In this document: positions 1-12,552 of the stretch, piece after piece
Layout of the letters: each line of letters opens with the position of its first letter
Position numbering within the stretch: position 1 is the first letter of the stretch
Source of the DNA: Akebia trifoliata
Taxonomy: Eukaryota > Streptophyta > Magnoliopsida > Ranunculales > Lardizabalaceae
Length of the DNA stretch: 64,000 nt
NCBI GenBank assembly: GCA_017979445.1
Contig: CM030706.1
Span: 11,332,967 to 11,396,966, forward strand
Direction of reading: 5' to 3'
Notes under the pieces: model-generated
Told to the model about the DNA's origin: nothing
The model's input: the letters and a program-made list of their open reading frames with translations, nothing else
Databases searched by the model: none
Position numbers and translations under genes: made by a program

Positions 1-921
1 TTGATTAACCAATTGCGAGTCGACTCGCTGATTTTTGGTACATTGAAAATTTGGTTCGATTTTTTTTGAAATTGTGCACGTGGGTTAAATCACATATTTA
101 ACACATTGGAAATTTGATTATTTTGATTAACAAATCGCAAGTCAACTCGCTGGTTTTTTGTACATTGGAAATTTGGTTCGATTTTTTTTTAGAAATTGTG
201 CACGTAGGTTAAATCACATATTTAATACATGTGGCGATTTTAACAAATAATCAAAGATTATTTTGATTAACAAATTGCGAGTCGACTCGCTGATTTTTGG
301 TACATTGGAAATTTGGTTCAATTTTTTTTGAAATTGTGCACGTGGTTAACTCACCGATTTAATACACGTGGCAAATAAAAATTTGTGAGTTAACCCACTG
401 AATTTAATGCACGTAATAGTTCAAAAATCGAATCTCTTTGATAAAATATCGTCAACGAGTCCATTCACTAATCTTATATATGCGGCATTGAAAATCGATT
501 TTGTATTGTTCAAAATATGATCGAATTGATCTATTAAATTTTTGTGTCATGTATGCCTCATTAAATCATGTAATTATTTTAACCGTAGGATTTGTTTAGT
601 GAATCCGATGAAATTTTATGATGATTGGACCCTAGTTTGACTTTTAGTCTTTGAATGTTGACCGTAGGATATTTTTGGATCGTAGTAGAGACTGATCATC
701 TTGATCAGGCGGGTTCGGTGCCTAACACCTTCCGAAATCCGTAACCTGACCCCTTACCCATCTCTCTGATCCACGGACCGACCCATATCCATTTGGAGTT
801 AATTTTGGTTCCTAGACCTAAACTAGGTGGCGACTCCCTATTCTTTTAAAATCCCCGAGATACGTAGATCGGACTCCTAATTCACTATTCTGCGGACGGC
901 CGGGGGGTCGAGGAGATTTCA
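1..921 (+). mobile_element. 3' part of a Tat/Ogre-type LTR, cut by the window edge
   Basis: The stretch carries marks shared with the other Tat-type LTRs here: the hairpin motif GGTGCCTAACACC at 717-729, a GGTTCCTAGACC block near 805, and ACTAGGTGGCGACTCC just downstream. It ends in TTTCA at 921, after which the sequence turns into an oppositely oriented LTR (G). The most likely reading is a plus-strand LTR whose left part lies outside the window and which interrupts LTR G. The end at 921 is inferred from the terminal CA; no TSD can be tested because the left end is missing. Confidence 0.5.
3..372 (+). repeat. Three degenerate tandem copies of a 120-140 bp unit
   Basis: Units start near 3, 125 and 265 with GATTAAC(C/A)AAT and share GTACATTGAAAATTTGGTTCG and a TTGTGCACGTG block. 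The first and third contain a perfect 14-bp palindrome, GCGAGTCGACTCGC (15-28 and 277-290). The second has two G-to-A changes in it. They lie inside the LTR at the window edge. Confidence 0.75.
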
Positions 922-1079
922 GAGTGTTAGTTGATTGAATTTTAAGAAGGTTAAGGAGATGATGACTTGTGTCAAAAAGGGATGGGAATATGAGTGATTA
1001 GGTGAGTTGATTGGAGCGAATGGGTGTTTGATTGGAGATGAGGGGTGTGGGTTTGATTTGTGAAGGTGGATTTGTAAGA

Positions 1080-1256
1080 AATGATGAGGATAAGTTAGAG
1101 AAGGTGATGTGGGTAGCTGGTTTGTTAGAGAATGATGATGGGGGTAGGTTAGAAAAGGGTATGGGTAGATGATTTGTTAGAAAAAGATGATGGGGATAAG
1201 CTACAAAAAGGTATGGGTAGATGATTTATTAGAGAAAGATGATGGGGGTAGGTAGT
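1080..1256 (-). repeat. About 50-bp tandem repeat inside LTR G
   Basis: Three to four degenerate units of the type GGTATGGGTAGATGATTTRTTAGA followed by a GATGATGGGG(G/A)TA block lie in a row. Related material occurs in LTR H near 38,990-39,080, so the repeat belongs to the LTR family. Confidence 0.6.
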
Positions 1257-1264
1257 TGGATGAG

Positions 1265-2458
1265 TGATGAGACTATTATTGTTCTTCTCACCGGAGTTAA
1301 TAATAATCTTACTTTTACCTTACTTGTAGGACAAGTAAGGGATCAAACCCAAGAGAAAGGAGGAATAGAGTTAAGCTAAGAAGATAAAATTAAATTAACT
1401 AAAAGGAATTAAAACTATTTTTCTTTGTATTTTTGAACTTATAAGAAGATGTAAAATTGCTAGAAAATAAACTAAAGTAAATGAAATTAAAAGCAAGTAA
1501 ACTTATGAAATTAAAACACCATTGGAGGTGGATCTACCTAGAACATGTTGATGAGCAATTCCTAGTTTCTAGCTTTTTTATAACTCAATCGTAAGGGTTT
1601 GGTGTTAGCTCCTTAGATCGGAAAGTTTTACAAATGAAATGAAATAAGGGAATATAAACAAAGTAGAATTCTTTGAAAACTTCCTACTACCAATTATCTA
1701 GTTTAAGCATACTTTATCTTGATCTAATCTAAGCATAAAGTATCTATATTAAGAATAAAATGTGCAAGAAACTTAAAGAGAACTCATAAGCATTTTAAAT
1801 AAAAGAAAGGCATGAAATTAGAAATAACACAAGAACTTGCTCGAGGCTTTTTCGATCTCCAATGGAGGGGAACTTAACCTAATGTCATTGTAAGAGAGGG
1901 AAGATAAGAGATGAAATAACTTTTCTTCATTTCATGGAGAAACTTACAATTTTTTCTTCTTCTACTTCTTACAAGACTATTTAGCCAAAAAAAATAACTA
2001 GAAATTTAAAATACAAAAAATAAGAGAATAGGCTAAGAGCCTTAGATTAAAGGAGTCTTAGATAAGAGAACCAAGATGGGACCCTTTCTTTAGAGTTTGA
2101 GGCTCTATTTATAGAGAAAAATGTGTGTAGAAGAGTCTAAAAGTAACCTCCACTTTTCTTTGCATAAAAAGACAAAAGAGGAGAATATGAGTTAAGGATT
2201 AGGACATTCCAAAGTGGGCCAAAATGCTTTTGCCTTGAGATTTTGATTTCAAATTGTTGATTTTCTGCACAAGAAACACACGTAATTAAATTTATCTAGT
2301 AGATAAATTTATTTATATATATTTAAGCCTAATTAACATGCAACATGGTGTTTTGAGGCTTATCATGATTATTACATTAATATGGAAAAATAGGTACAAA
2401 AATCCAGATAAATATTCGAAAAAAGTGTGTATAATTGAGTGTTTGGAGACACTCATCA
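1265..2458 (-). mobile_element. Solo LTR (1,194 bp), TSD ATGAG
   Basis: Starts TGATGAG and ends CTCATCA, a 7-bp terminal inverted repeat with TG...CA ends. It is flanked on both sides by ATGAG (1,260-1,264 and 2,459-2,463). Removing it joins LTR G in register with LTR H. A TATAAATA box on the minus strand (2,106-2,113) suggests minus orientation. No internal coding domain was recognised, hence a solo LTR left by recombination. The superfamily is not determined. Confidence 0.85.
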
Positions 2459-2996
2459 ATGAGAGAGGTGAGTTAGGGTGATGACATGTGCTCCCTTTGA
2501 TGATCAAAGAATGATTGGTTGATGTGGATAATGATTTGTGGGTTAGGGTTATGGATAATGGATATGATTTGAATTGATTTTGGGCTTTAGTATGTTGGAC
2601 TTGGGTTTTAGGTTATTTGGAATTGGTTAGGATTATTTTGGTATGAATTTTTGAGGGTGGGTATATTTTAGGATTTAGGTGATGTGGAATTAAGTCTAGG
2701 TTAGGTTGGATAAGGTGAGAAATGAATTTTTTTTGAGTTGAGGGTTAGTGAGCTTTGAACGGGCTTGGGGTAATTTGATTTCGAGGGTGGAGCAATGGAA
2801 AGAGGAGAAGAAGGGGATATGCCAAGTCTATTTGGTAGACCTATTAGACCTTTAGGGGGTCTTAGGGACCTTCGATTCGATCGAAATCTCGCATTTAGAT
2901 GAATTGGACATTTTAGACCCATTGGCAAGTTATTTAGAAAATTTGATTTTTTTAGGCCCTTTCGAGTTAGGGCCCAATCAAATTGGGGTGTCTACA

Positions 2997-3010
2997 GCTG
3001 CCTTTCTTTG
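2997..3010 (-). other. Polypurine tract next to LTR G
   Basis: The minus strand reads CAAAGAAAGGCAGC directly before the LTR start. This is the expected position and composition for the plus-strand primer of an LTR retrotransposon, and it makes LTR G a 3' LTR. Confidence 0.65.
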
Positions 3011-3379
3011 TAGGAATTATATGAAAATAATTGCAAAGAATAAATTAAATCCCTATTTATACAGAACAGAGAATTTTGTAAAATCATGACTTGAAAATAT
3101 CGAGTGGATCAATAACTTTTGTAGAAAATAGCTACCCAAGCATAGGGTCTAATAGGATTTTACCTTATTAATTACTTGATCTCGATGGTATGGAGCTCGT
3201 TTGAGATCTCAGATGAGAATTTGATGAATTTTGAAATTTGAGTGTTTTTGGTCGTGTTTTTGACAAATTGGAGTTGAATGTATTTCAAAAGGGTTTTTGA
3301 TTTTTTTGATCTTTTTGACTTTTATTTGATTTTTGATTTTTTTTTATCTTTATTTGATTTTTTATTTATTTTATTGATT

Positions 3380-3485
3380 GATTCGTGCATGAAGCACGGA
3401 TAGCTTTTGGATTAGGTTTATCCGTTCTTGAAGAATAGATGGCGCTAAGTTTGTTCTATCCGTGCATGGAGCATGGATGGAACAA
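3380..3485. repeat. Cluster of short hairpins
   Basis: Three successive short inverted repeats: CGTGCATGAAGCACG, a TTCTTGAAGAA core, and ATCCGTGCATGGAGCATGGAT (split stems). They lie in the 3' untranslated part of the backbone element. A comparable hairpin cluster lies at 33,660-33,800, near the other end of the same element. Confidence 0.45.
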
Positions 3486-4085
3486 AATTCTCCTTATCTA
3501 TACTGGTAACATGAAGCAGTACGAATTTCAAACATTTAAGGCATGCGCACCTTTCCCTTTTCCATTTATTTTTTCTTTCCTTCGATTTTCCTTCCTTTAT
3601 CTTGCGATTTCTCTTTTCCCCCTTCATCTTTTCTTTTATCTTATCGATTTAAGACTTTGGTTTGGCCGTAGGAACCATTTGGAGCGCATTGAGGTACGTT
3701 TTCTATCACTTTTTTAGTTTTCCTCCGATTTTCTTTTCTTTTGTTCTTATAGACATTTCTTGATTTCTTTTCAAGTTTGCAATCACCTATTTGATCTGTT
3801 TTTGAGCTTTTTGGTGCATTTGGAAATTTTTAGTTTCGTGGTTGATCGAGGTAAGTGCCTCACCTCTTTCATTCTTTCATTTTATCAACTTTTATTGATG
3901 CTTTAACATATTTTTGAATTGTCACATGGTTGTTACGGAAATGATTAGAGATCCTCGAATGGCCCTCTATTTTATTATTTATTTATTTTTATCTTTTTTT
4001 GTTTCTTTTGTTTGTTTTTTGATTTTTTTCTCTTTTTGTGTAGGTTTTTGTTCTCCTTCTTCTTCAAAGCTTTTTCTTAAGTTTC

Positions 4086-7000
4086 ATGGAGGCGTTTCCC
4101 ACTTTTCCTAACTTGAAAAGGTACGGCATTGTTGATCCTTTCTTGAGTAGTTGGAGCGAGGGTATGGATAGTAATGAGAAGGTTTAATAAGGTTGGAAGA
4201 CCCCCAACTACAACTGATCTCGTGATGGCATTTGGATAAATCAATCGAGCTTGTGCATGGCATGCCCGAGAGTAACCGAGCTTTCACATGGTGCTCTTGG
4301 TCAACATTTGTTTTTGTTCCTTCCGTGGCAGTTCTTTATCTGAGCTATTTAGGCTCAATCCATCCAGTCTCCATCATAGTCTGATATTCCGAAAATAAGT
4401 TGGGGTTCACCTTATCTTTGCCAAAGGTTCCATTCTAGTGGGACTTGATTAGGGCCATGTTGGGGTATTGGGTTCCCGGACTCAACCTCTTCCATTTTGG
4501 GGATGTGACGCCCAGCCAAATGCTAACACAAATCCCAAGGCCGCCTCGAGGCACTAGGTGCCGCCTCGAAATTTCGGCATGGTCTCCTCCATTTATGTTA
4601 GCGTTTCACGGAACTCAAACCTGATAAACAAAATCCAAACCATCCTATATAAAAGCAACATATCAACAATGAATAAGAAATAGGAGATGATATATTTTAT
4701 GAACAGCCAAAAAGCAAGGTCAGAGTTGCGCAAAAAGGGATAGAGTTATACAGGATTACAAAGTTTTATCCTCACTCTAACATAGTCCTATCACTCGGCC
4801 TAAAACACTATGTACACCTCCTAAAACGAACTCACTCCTAGGAAAAATAATCCCAATGCTCACCGGGTAATGGACACTGGCCGTCGATCTGACCAACCAG
4901 ATGCTCCTCGACGGATGGCTCAACACTCGCCTCCCCAAGCACAGGCTCTGAAACTAAAAAAGAAATGGAAGGAAAGAGTAAGTAACAATGGTTACCTAGT
5001 AGGTCCACAAACAATTCCCACTAATAACCTAACCTAACGTGATCGAATAAATCATACTGCATCATTTCAAAACATGCAAGTTTTACAATTGAAGCTACGA
5101 TTAACTGGTACATATAGCCAGGGATAAGCAACTAAATAGTTTAAATGTTACACATAACATCAATCATCCATACTCATTATACATTTTCCATTTTATGCAA
5201 ATACAATTAACAACATTGAAATAGTAAACATGCTTTTCAATTTATAGGTCGAAATATAATAACAGATACATAATACAAGTGGTGGAGTAATGGAATTTGA
5301 GCGTTGGGATTCACGACTGGATCGCTCCTAGTCGGGACATGATGTTACAACATAAATTTGGCTTTTAGTTCCTGATTTTGTGGTTGATCGCTGCACTTAC
5401 CACACTGGTGACCATTTATCCAGCTCAGGCGGGCCGTTTGACATGACCGTAAGCAATGGGTCTCTTTTCGATGTGTCAGAACGTTCGACTACTACTAGAT
5501 TGTTAGTGATCACTGACCAATCATCTTCGTCTATGCCTATTAGGCGTGCATGTGATTTCCAAATGACACTCCACTCGTATACGACCACCTTTGTAATACA
5601 CATTCGCTGGTAAAGATAAGAAAGGAATGGACCCGGATTCCAGTTGTGACTCCACTCTTATACGCGTCCCATACCACGTATGAGCTTGGTAGTCCCTACC
5701 GTACGTCCCAGGATAGTACACCCCTCCGATGATGTGACGCACTATCCCTTCGAGCATTCACAAACCCTTTAACAGCTCACAAAATAGCTACATATATATA
5801 TATATATCATGTTTTTCATTTAAAACCAAAGAGAAATTAATAGAACAGGGTTGAGAATGGATATCCAGTTCTTACCATGCAACTGTGGCTACTCAGCCTA
5901 AAATAGATAACAATACTCAGCGCACGCGCTAACATAATCGTAAATAAACATGCAATCCTTTCATTAATAACCTGGATATCCTTTCACCAACCTACACACA
6001 ACATACAATGTAAAATGCAGACATCACCCCTCGGGTGTGATTCTGACATTTTATCGTTCATTCCCTTTTCCCATTCTCTCGACATTCTCACTTTTCATCT
6101 TTTCAAATCAACTATCCATTTCCAATCTTTCAAAGTCATTCTTTTGGTCTTTCCATTGAAAACCATTAAAGTTTATTAAAAACAAGGTCTCGACGATGCA
6201 CGGGACCAAAGCTGTTAAAAATAAGGAAAGCTGGTGAAAATTTGACTAAGTGTCAGAAACTCAATTTTTCAAAGTTCTCGAAATTGAAAATAGGTTTTTC
6301 GAAATGAAAGTCTCGATCACGGATTCGATACCATATATTTTTTGTAATCTAATTCAAAGTAATACGAAAGTTATTACATTTTGAAAACTTGCCGAAAACG
6401 TCTAAAACTACGTTTTGTTCTTGAAACCAAAATTTGGATTTTGAACCTTTGAGATTTGGTGGCACCGACCCTTCCCGCCTACAGCCTGAACCTCACTCGA
6501 ACCTTTGACTTTTCGATCCCCTTCTCGATTTCTTCTTCCATTCTTCAAACCAGTCGACCCACCCACGAGTTTGTAATTAAACTTGATAAAACATCATCAA
6601 AACATCTCCTTCTACCATGAATTTGAAATCAAACACAAATTTTTACGATTTAAATGTAAATAATAAGTTTTGTTTCAAAACCTAAATGCACATTTTTAGA
6701 AATCTAAAGTTACCAATAGGAATTGAAAGTCCCCTACTTAGTTTGTGGATGTCGAACGTGATAAACTCGCACCATGATCAAGGTTAGTGGTGAAAGAGTT
6801 GATGTTGAGTTGAGTTTGATGCAAAGAAGGCGAGGGTTTGCAACTCCTTCGACGACGGCACTCTTTTTTACTTCTACACTAGAAGATGAGCCTCTACTAA
6901 TAAGATGAAGCTTCGGGTTTGATGATACCCTAATGTACTTGCTGATTTTTGGTGGAGGGTGAGGAAACAGACATGAATGGGTTAACAAAGAGGGTAAGAT

Positions 7001-8960
7001 TGTACCTATTGTCGTAGCCGACAACTTTGTCTTCTTCATCGGGGTTCAACGGTCATTCGTTCTCAACGGATCTTGAGGAGAAGAGAGGAGAAAACCCTAG
7101 GTTTGAAAAAAATCTGAGTTTGGGTGCTTTGGAGAAGAAAGAGAGTGCCTTAATAAATTTTCTTTTATAACAAGGGCGAGGCATACTTGTAATTTCCTTA
7201 TTATTTCTAGTTTCGACCGTAACTTGACTATCCGGACTCAAAAAATGACGAACGAGTATACTATTTCGAATAATTTTTCGTTACAGACCTAATGGTGTAG
7301 TCTAATCTTCCTGATTCTCCCTCTAACAAAAATTTACTATTTTAGGTCTCAGTTAACGCGAAATTTCGAGGATTTGTTAACTTTTTCACCCAAATTTTAA
7401 TTCAAACTTGTTTATAGGCTAAAATATATATTTCGATGATTTTGAAACTAATGGCGAAGTCGATTTTCAACAAAAATGAACATAGCATAATCCGAGCACT
7501 TTACCCAAAGTTTTCTTTTTAGAATATTCTTAGAATAAATACTATATAATCTCCTCGAGATACGAGTTAAAAAACAAGGGATGTTACAGGGGAGCACAAA
7601 ATGACTCCTACTATTGAGGAGCTTGAAGTGTTGTTAGGTCTTGAGATGTTGGTTGTGGTTGTTGTTTTGTCTTTACATAATCGTTATCGAGGCGAGGTCT
7701 TCGACTTTTTGGGGATAAAAATTAAGTTCTTGAAGATTCCGGTCAATCTTGAAGACAATGTCTAGATTTTTCTTGATTAAGTGTCTTACGGATCCCTCGA
7801 GGCCGTTGATTCACTTTAATGCCCTTACTTTAATGGTGGTGAGTCGACTCTTATTTCCAGGTACTGGAGACATCATGGATCTTTTTCTCATTTATGTGAT
7901 TCAACAAATTTGAGAGGGACATCGGTTGGCCCCCATGCTTTTGACTTAGATGTTTTAATCTCTTACGGCTTATTCATCCTGTCATGATAGAATTTTTTGT
8001 GGATGCGCTACACTCCTACAGGTAAATTCCAAACTTAGCATAAATTTATATTTTAATTTTACTAGTTTTTGAGAGTTTAAAAGATTTCTCTTCTTACAAT
8101 TTTGGTTCATGGATCATTTGGCATTGATTGAAGTCGTTAACCGTCTGTTTTGTGTTAATACCGACCTCGTGTTCATGATGTCAAGACGAGTTGTTCCCTT
8201 GGTCTCAGATGGTAAAGAGGAATGGTTCACCTTTGTTTGCAACCTTGATGATGATGTAGTGAGATGGATGGGTACATTCCAACCTCGAGGGTCGTTCTAA
8301 TTACCTTTGATGGGGCCGGTTTCCTTGTTTTAATTGGTCTTCATGGCACGACTCACTATGTGCCACTTCGGGTTCTTTGATAATTCGACTATGATCAAGG
8401 TGTGCTCATCCCCTAAAATTTTAGCTAGTTGGTCGGTCTTTTATCTCTCGCCCTTCTGAGTCGACTCGTGAAAGAATGGAGTCGAGTTGAGGTTTTGAGT
8501 CGACCTGTCTTCGCGATTCATCTATTTCAATCATACTTGCATTGGATTAGAAAACTCATTTTTGGGAAGCAATTGGTATCGATATTGCCCCGAGCACGTC
8601 CTGGTGTTTCATCCTTCTTTGATTATAGAGACCAAGTGGAGGAATCTCAACCTGATCATCGCCAAATTCAGGTTATCTCAAATCTCAGAAGAAAATGTGA
8701 AAATAAATTGATGAACTGACATCCGAACTTGCATGGTCGGGATTTAGTGATAGTGGTGAAGTGGCTATGCTTCGAGCTGAAATTTTTGAGTTGAGGGACA
8801 GACTTGTCCAGAGTCCTCATTTTAATGACTTTACAACATATTTGGTGAGTCGTGATACTTGAGATGTTGAAAGAGTGATGACTAGTCATGCTGTTCGGAT
8901 CTGTGCTTTGGAGGAATACCTTAACTCCTTTTTTGTTTCTTACCACAATGTTTGACGTGT
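4086..8960 (+). pseudogene. Decayed antisense ORF with plant-mobile-domain-like start, split by a solo LTR
   Basis: A plus-strand reading frame starts MEAFPTFPNLKRYGIVDPF at 4,086. If the 3.1-kb LTR at 4,504-7,588 is removed, the frame crosses the junction as STSSILGSTK and goes on MTPTIEELEVLLGL. That resembles the opening of the plant mobile domain (PMD), where a short beta hairpin is followed by (M/T)TPTLEEV..LLGLP. Further in-frame stretches occur at 8,109-8,300 and 8,429-8,719, but stops are frequent. Position and direction fit the extra antisense ORFs described for Tat-lineage elements between pol and the 3' LTR. What the protein does is not known. The PMD assignment rests on the motif only. 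Confidence 0.5.
4504..7588. mobile_element. Long solo LTR (3,085 bp), TSD GGGGA
   Basis: Starts TGTGACGCCC and ends GGGATGTTACA, giving imperfect terminal inverted repeats. It is flanked by GGGGA at 4,499-4,503 and 7,589-7,593. The interior has no recognisable retrotransposon domain; the minus-strand ORFs at 6,734-7,241 look like chance frames. The length and TGTGACGCCC start resemble the long LTRs of Tekay/Del chromoviruses, which is an inference from family knowledge. An (AT)8 run lies at 5,792-5,807. The insertion lies in the frame of the antisense ORF. Confidence 0.8.
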
Positions 8961-10389
8961 TACATGTTGTATTCCCATTTCTTTGTATTTTCTGAATGTA
9001 TGCAAAATATCGAAAGGCTTAATGCAAAGAAAATAGGTTTTGTACTTACTTGACCTCAGGTATATCTATTGTTCTAAAAACACGAGATTTTGTTTAGTAA
9101 GTCATAGATTTGTTGTCATTGGCCAAAATAATAGTTTTCTTTTAAAATTTCAAAAAATGTCTTTATCACATGAGTACGATAAATTCAGAGTTTGTAAAAT
9201 TTATGGTTGTGACAGTCTTGGTATTTTTACCAACCGCAGAGGATACAAGCGTCAATCACTATTTTGGTTCCTTTAGAGTCATCCCCAGTACCCAGGTGTT
9301 GGAAGACTGTTGAAAAGATTTTGTCATTCATATCTTATATTCTTGCGAGTCAAGAGTTCTTTCTTATCTTTTTATTTTTATTTTTTTGCCCTTATTGCCC
9401 CAAACGCCAGTTACAGTTTTCACCAGACCCGATTTCCACATTTTTGTGTATCGATGTCTTTTTGGATTTTCACCATGCCAGTGGTTTTGATCTTACAATA
9501 ATCTAATTCTTTTACTCATAGTGCCCTTTTAGATTTTTACTATGCTTGTATTTTTATTAGAGTTTTATATTTTAAATCTTACTTAGAGTCTTTATGCCTT
9601 TGTGACTTGGAAACTCAAGTTGAGCTGCGAGATTGGCGACTCTACTCTTGTAGTAGCTCTCTTTCTTAAGTAATCGATCTAGATTCTCCTCTCGAGTTTT
9701 TCGACGACTTCTTGTGGCTTGGTAACTCAAGTTGAGTCATGAAATTAGTTACTCTACGCTTCAAGACATTTTTTTTTAATATCCGATCTGGATTCCCTCC
9801 TAAAGTTTTCCAACTACTGATAAGATTTGAGGTCTGGATAGAGTTACAAGATCATTGGTGTTGCCATCGTCATTGTGTTGCCCTATAAATTCCTTGATCC
9901 GAAAAGACTTTTGGTGGGATGAAATGTTGGCTTAGGTTAAGCGTAATGGAAAGATACAAAAAGTTAAGGTCTGGGTCTGTTTAAAGTGGGTTAGATATGG
10001 GATTCGTCTATTTTGTTTCGGAAAGGCGATCTATGTCTCCTCCCAGCGTCTCTTGAACTTGTTTAGGCTGGAGGTTTGGGTCGAGCTCAAGATCAAGTAT
10101 CCAAGTTTTTGAATTTTTTTGATTTTTTTTTTGTATTTTTAACCATTTATAGTTTATCCTCATGCGGGCCAAGAATAATTTGATGCTTTTATTTAATTTT
10201 TTTTTGGTTTTTTTCTTTCTTTTTTTTCTTTTTCGTTTTTATTTATTTATTTATTTTTGTTTCGTTATGTATCATTGACTTGCCCCAGTCTTAAGTTAAA
10301 AAATGAACATGATGGCTCAAAAGGGTTGACTAGGGTTAGATAGTTATTTTTCAAGATAGCAAATATGGCCTTTTGTCAGCTCAGGATCA
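8961..10389. other. Region between the antisense ORF and pol, no gene seen
   Basis: T-rich DNA with no recognisable domain on either strand. A duplicated phrase (CTTGG, then AACTCAAGTTGAG) occurs near 9,607 and 9,718, showing a degenerate direct repeat of about 110 bp. By position it is the intergenic stretch of the backbone Tat-type element. Confidence 0.5.
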
Positions 10390-11300
10390 GTTTTTAGGCA
10401 TAGTATTTATTGACAGTGTCGACATTCATTAGTTGAGAGAAGGCTTGTCCATCCATTTCTGTAAGAATCAGAGCTCCTCTTGTTTTTACCTTCTGTACGA
10501 TAAATGGTCCCTCATAATTTGGTCGAAACTTTCCTCTGGCATCTTCTTGGATTGGCATAATCTTTTTCAACATAAGGTCCCATGGTAAGAAATCTCTAGG
10601 TTTGACCGTTTTATTATAGGTGTGAGCTATTCGTGATTGATAGATCTATCTATGGAAATGGCTGCAAGATATTTTTCTTGAACCAGATTTAACTAGTTAA
10701 ATCAAGCTTGAACCCATTTAACTTCATTCAATTCTACATCTTTCAAGATTTGGAGAGAAGGGATCTCGTCTTCTATAGGCTAGACTGCTTCCATTCTATA
10801 TACCAGTGAATAAGATGTTGCCTCAATTGAAGTCCTGAATGAGTTTCGATAGGTGTGAAGTGCAAAAGGCAACATGTCGTGTTAATCTTTGTACGTAATT
10901 GCCATCTTCTCGATGATTCTTTTAATGTTCTTGTTGGCTGCCTCGATGGTTCCGTTCATCTTGGGTTTGTAGGGTATCGAGTTGTGATGAGTGATCTGGA
11001 GGTCTTCGTACATCTTTATCATATTCTTATTTTTGAAGTTTTTGGCATTGTCAATTACTATTCCGTTGAGAAGTCCATATCGGCAGATGATGTTATTTTT
11101 AACAAACTTCAGGATGTTGCTTTTTTTGACATTGGCATAGGATACCGTTTCTACCCATTTGGTGAAGTAATCAATAGCGACTAAGATGAATTCGACGAAA
11201 CCTGTTTGATTAAATCCATGCCCTAAAGCGAGAAGGGACAAGTGGTGGTCATATTATATAATTTTAACAACGGAGCGTTGATCTTGTTGGTATAAATCTA
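10390..11300 (-). pseudogene. Tat-type integrase, core and C-terminal part
   Basis: Integrase inserts retrotransposon cDNA. On the minus strand the core shows AIDYFTKWVE (first Asp), VIDNAKNF (second Asp; the usual DNG is DNA here) and NGTIEAANKN (catalytic Glu), in the order of the DD35E core. Further left, 10,640-10,390 encodes RGKFRPNYEGPFIVQK and ends in VNKYYA, the usual C-terminal end of Tat/Ogre integrases. There is no chromodomain, as expected for this lineage. Frameshifts separate the two parts, so it is not functional. Confidence 0.85.
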
Positions 11301-11448
11301 ACATAGATGCATTTTCAAACGTGTTGATAATAATCGCTTTCCATTATTGTCCAATAATACATCATCCTCATGATATTCTTAGCTAGCATGTGACCATTCA
11401 TATGAGGTCCGCAGACTCCCCATGCTCAGTCTCGATTAATCATTTTGC

Positions 11449-12200
11449 TTATACTTTTGTCACGCATCGGAACAGGATTTCGAGATATGATTTCTTGTAT
11501 AGAATGCCATTGCTTAGGAAGAATTGGCCTGTTAATTTCTGAATAGTCCTTCGATCAGTAGGCGTTGTGTCTGATGGGAGGGTTCGATCTTTGAGGTATG
11601 CCTTAATGTCCGAGTACCATAGTTTTTCTTCAAATTCTTCTATTTTGACGAGTATATAATAGGCTGGCTCATCTTGAATTCCAATCTTAATAGAGTCAAT
11701 GACTAGATCTTTTAAAATACTGATCGTGGAAGCGAGTGTAACTAGTGCATCTACGAATTGATTCTTAGCTTTTGGCATGTATGTGAATGAAATATTGTTG
11801 AAGCTCAAGCTTAATTCTTCGAGATACTCATGGTAAGGGATCAATTTTTTCTTTCACGTCTTCCATTCTCTAATCGTCTGATAGACCATTAGGCTTGAAT
11901 CTCCAAATACGTTGATTTCATCTATCTCGAGATCTAATGCTGCTTTCAATCCTACTATTCATGCTTCATATTTCGCCTATTGTTAAAATATTGGAACTTC
12001 AATCTGATGGCAATTAGCACATGGGACCCATCTGGTTTGAACAAGACTGCCCCTATTCCGTTCCTTATCTAATTTGTTGCTCCGTTAAAATATATTTTCT
12101 AGCCTGATTCTTTGTTATTATCCTCAATCTTAGTGACTAATATGGTTTTGTCAGGAATGTTCATTTTTAATGGTTCGTAGTCAAGCAATGGGTGCTCGGC
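11449..12200 (-). pseudogene. Second (archaeal-like) RNase H and integrase N-terminal linker of the Tat element
   Basis: The minus strand encodes GIGAVLFKPDGSHVL and then AALDLEIDEINVFGDSSLM, matching the additional RNase H that marks the Tat/Ogre lineage. It is followed by NQFVDALVTLAS and a linker ending in GILYKKSYLEILFRC, typical just before the integrase zinc-binding part. Stops near 11,850 and 11,980 break the frame. The Asp in VFGDSS is kept. Function would be RNA removal from RNA/DNA hybrids. Confidence 0.75.
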
Positions 12201-12552
12201 TAAGTGATCGACCATGACTCGTCTCTTAATAGCCTTTTGAGTGACATAGGTGATGTTAAACTCAGATAACAATAATTATTATTTCGTTTTGCATCCTGTT
12301 AGCTTTGGTTTCTCGAAAATATACTTTAGGGGTCCATTCTAGCAATAATCATAGTTGAGTAACTGAACAAATATTGGCATAGTCGTTGAGATGCTTAGAC
12401 TAATGCACAACAAGTCTTCTCAAGTGTCGAGTATTTTGCTTGGTATTTAGTAAATTTCTTGTTGAGATAGTAGATGGCTTATTCTTATCACCATGATTCA
12501 TCATGTTTTCCTAGTACACATTCCATTGACATTTTTTGCATTGAGATATACA

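Larger units (their letters stand above)
922..2996 (-). mobile_element. LTR G: 3' LTR of a minus-strand Tat-type element, interrupted
   Basis: Read on the minus strand the LTR starts TGTAGACACCCCAATTTG at 2,996 and runs left. Just inside the element (2,997-3,010) is a purine-rich tract, so this is a 3' LTR with the body to its right. Sequence at 2,460-2,990 is clearly similar to LTR H (39,070-39,958). Its distal end is lost at about 921, where a plus-strand LTR abuts. A solo LTR sits inside it. Confidence 0.65.

Noticed and set aside
6734..7241. Minus-strand ORFs of 101 and 62 codons
   Set aside because: They lie within the 3.1-kb solo LTR and match no family I know; chance frames are likely.
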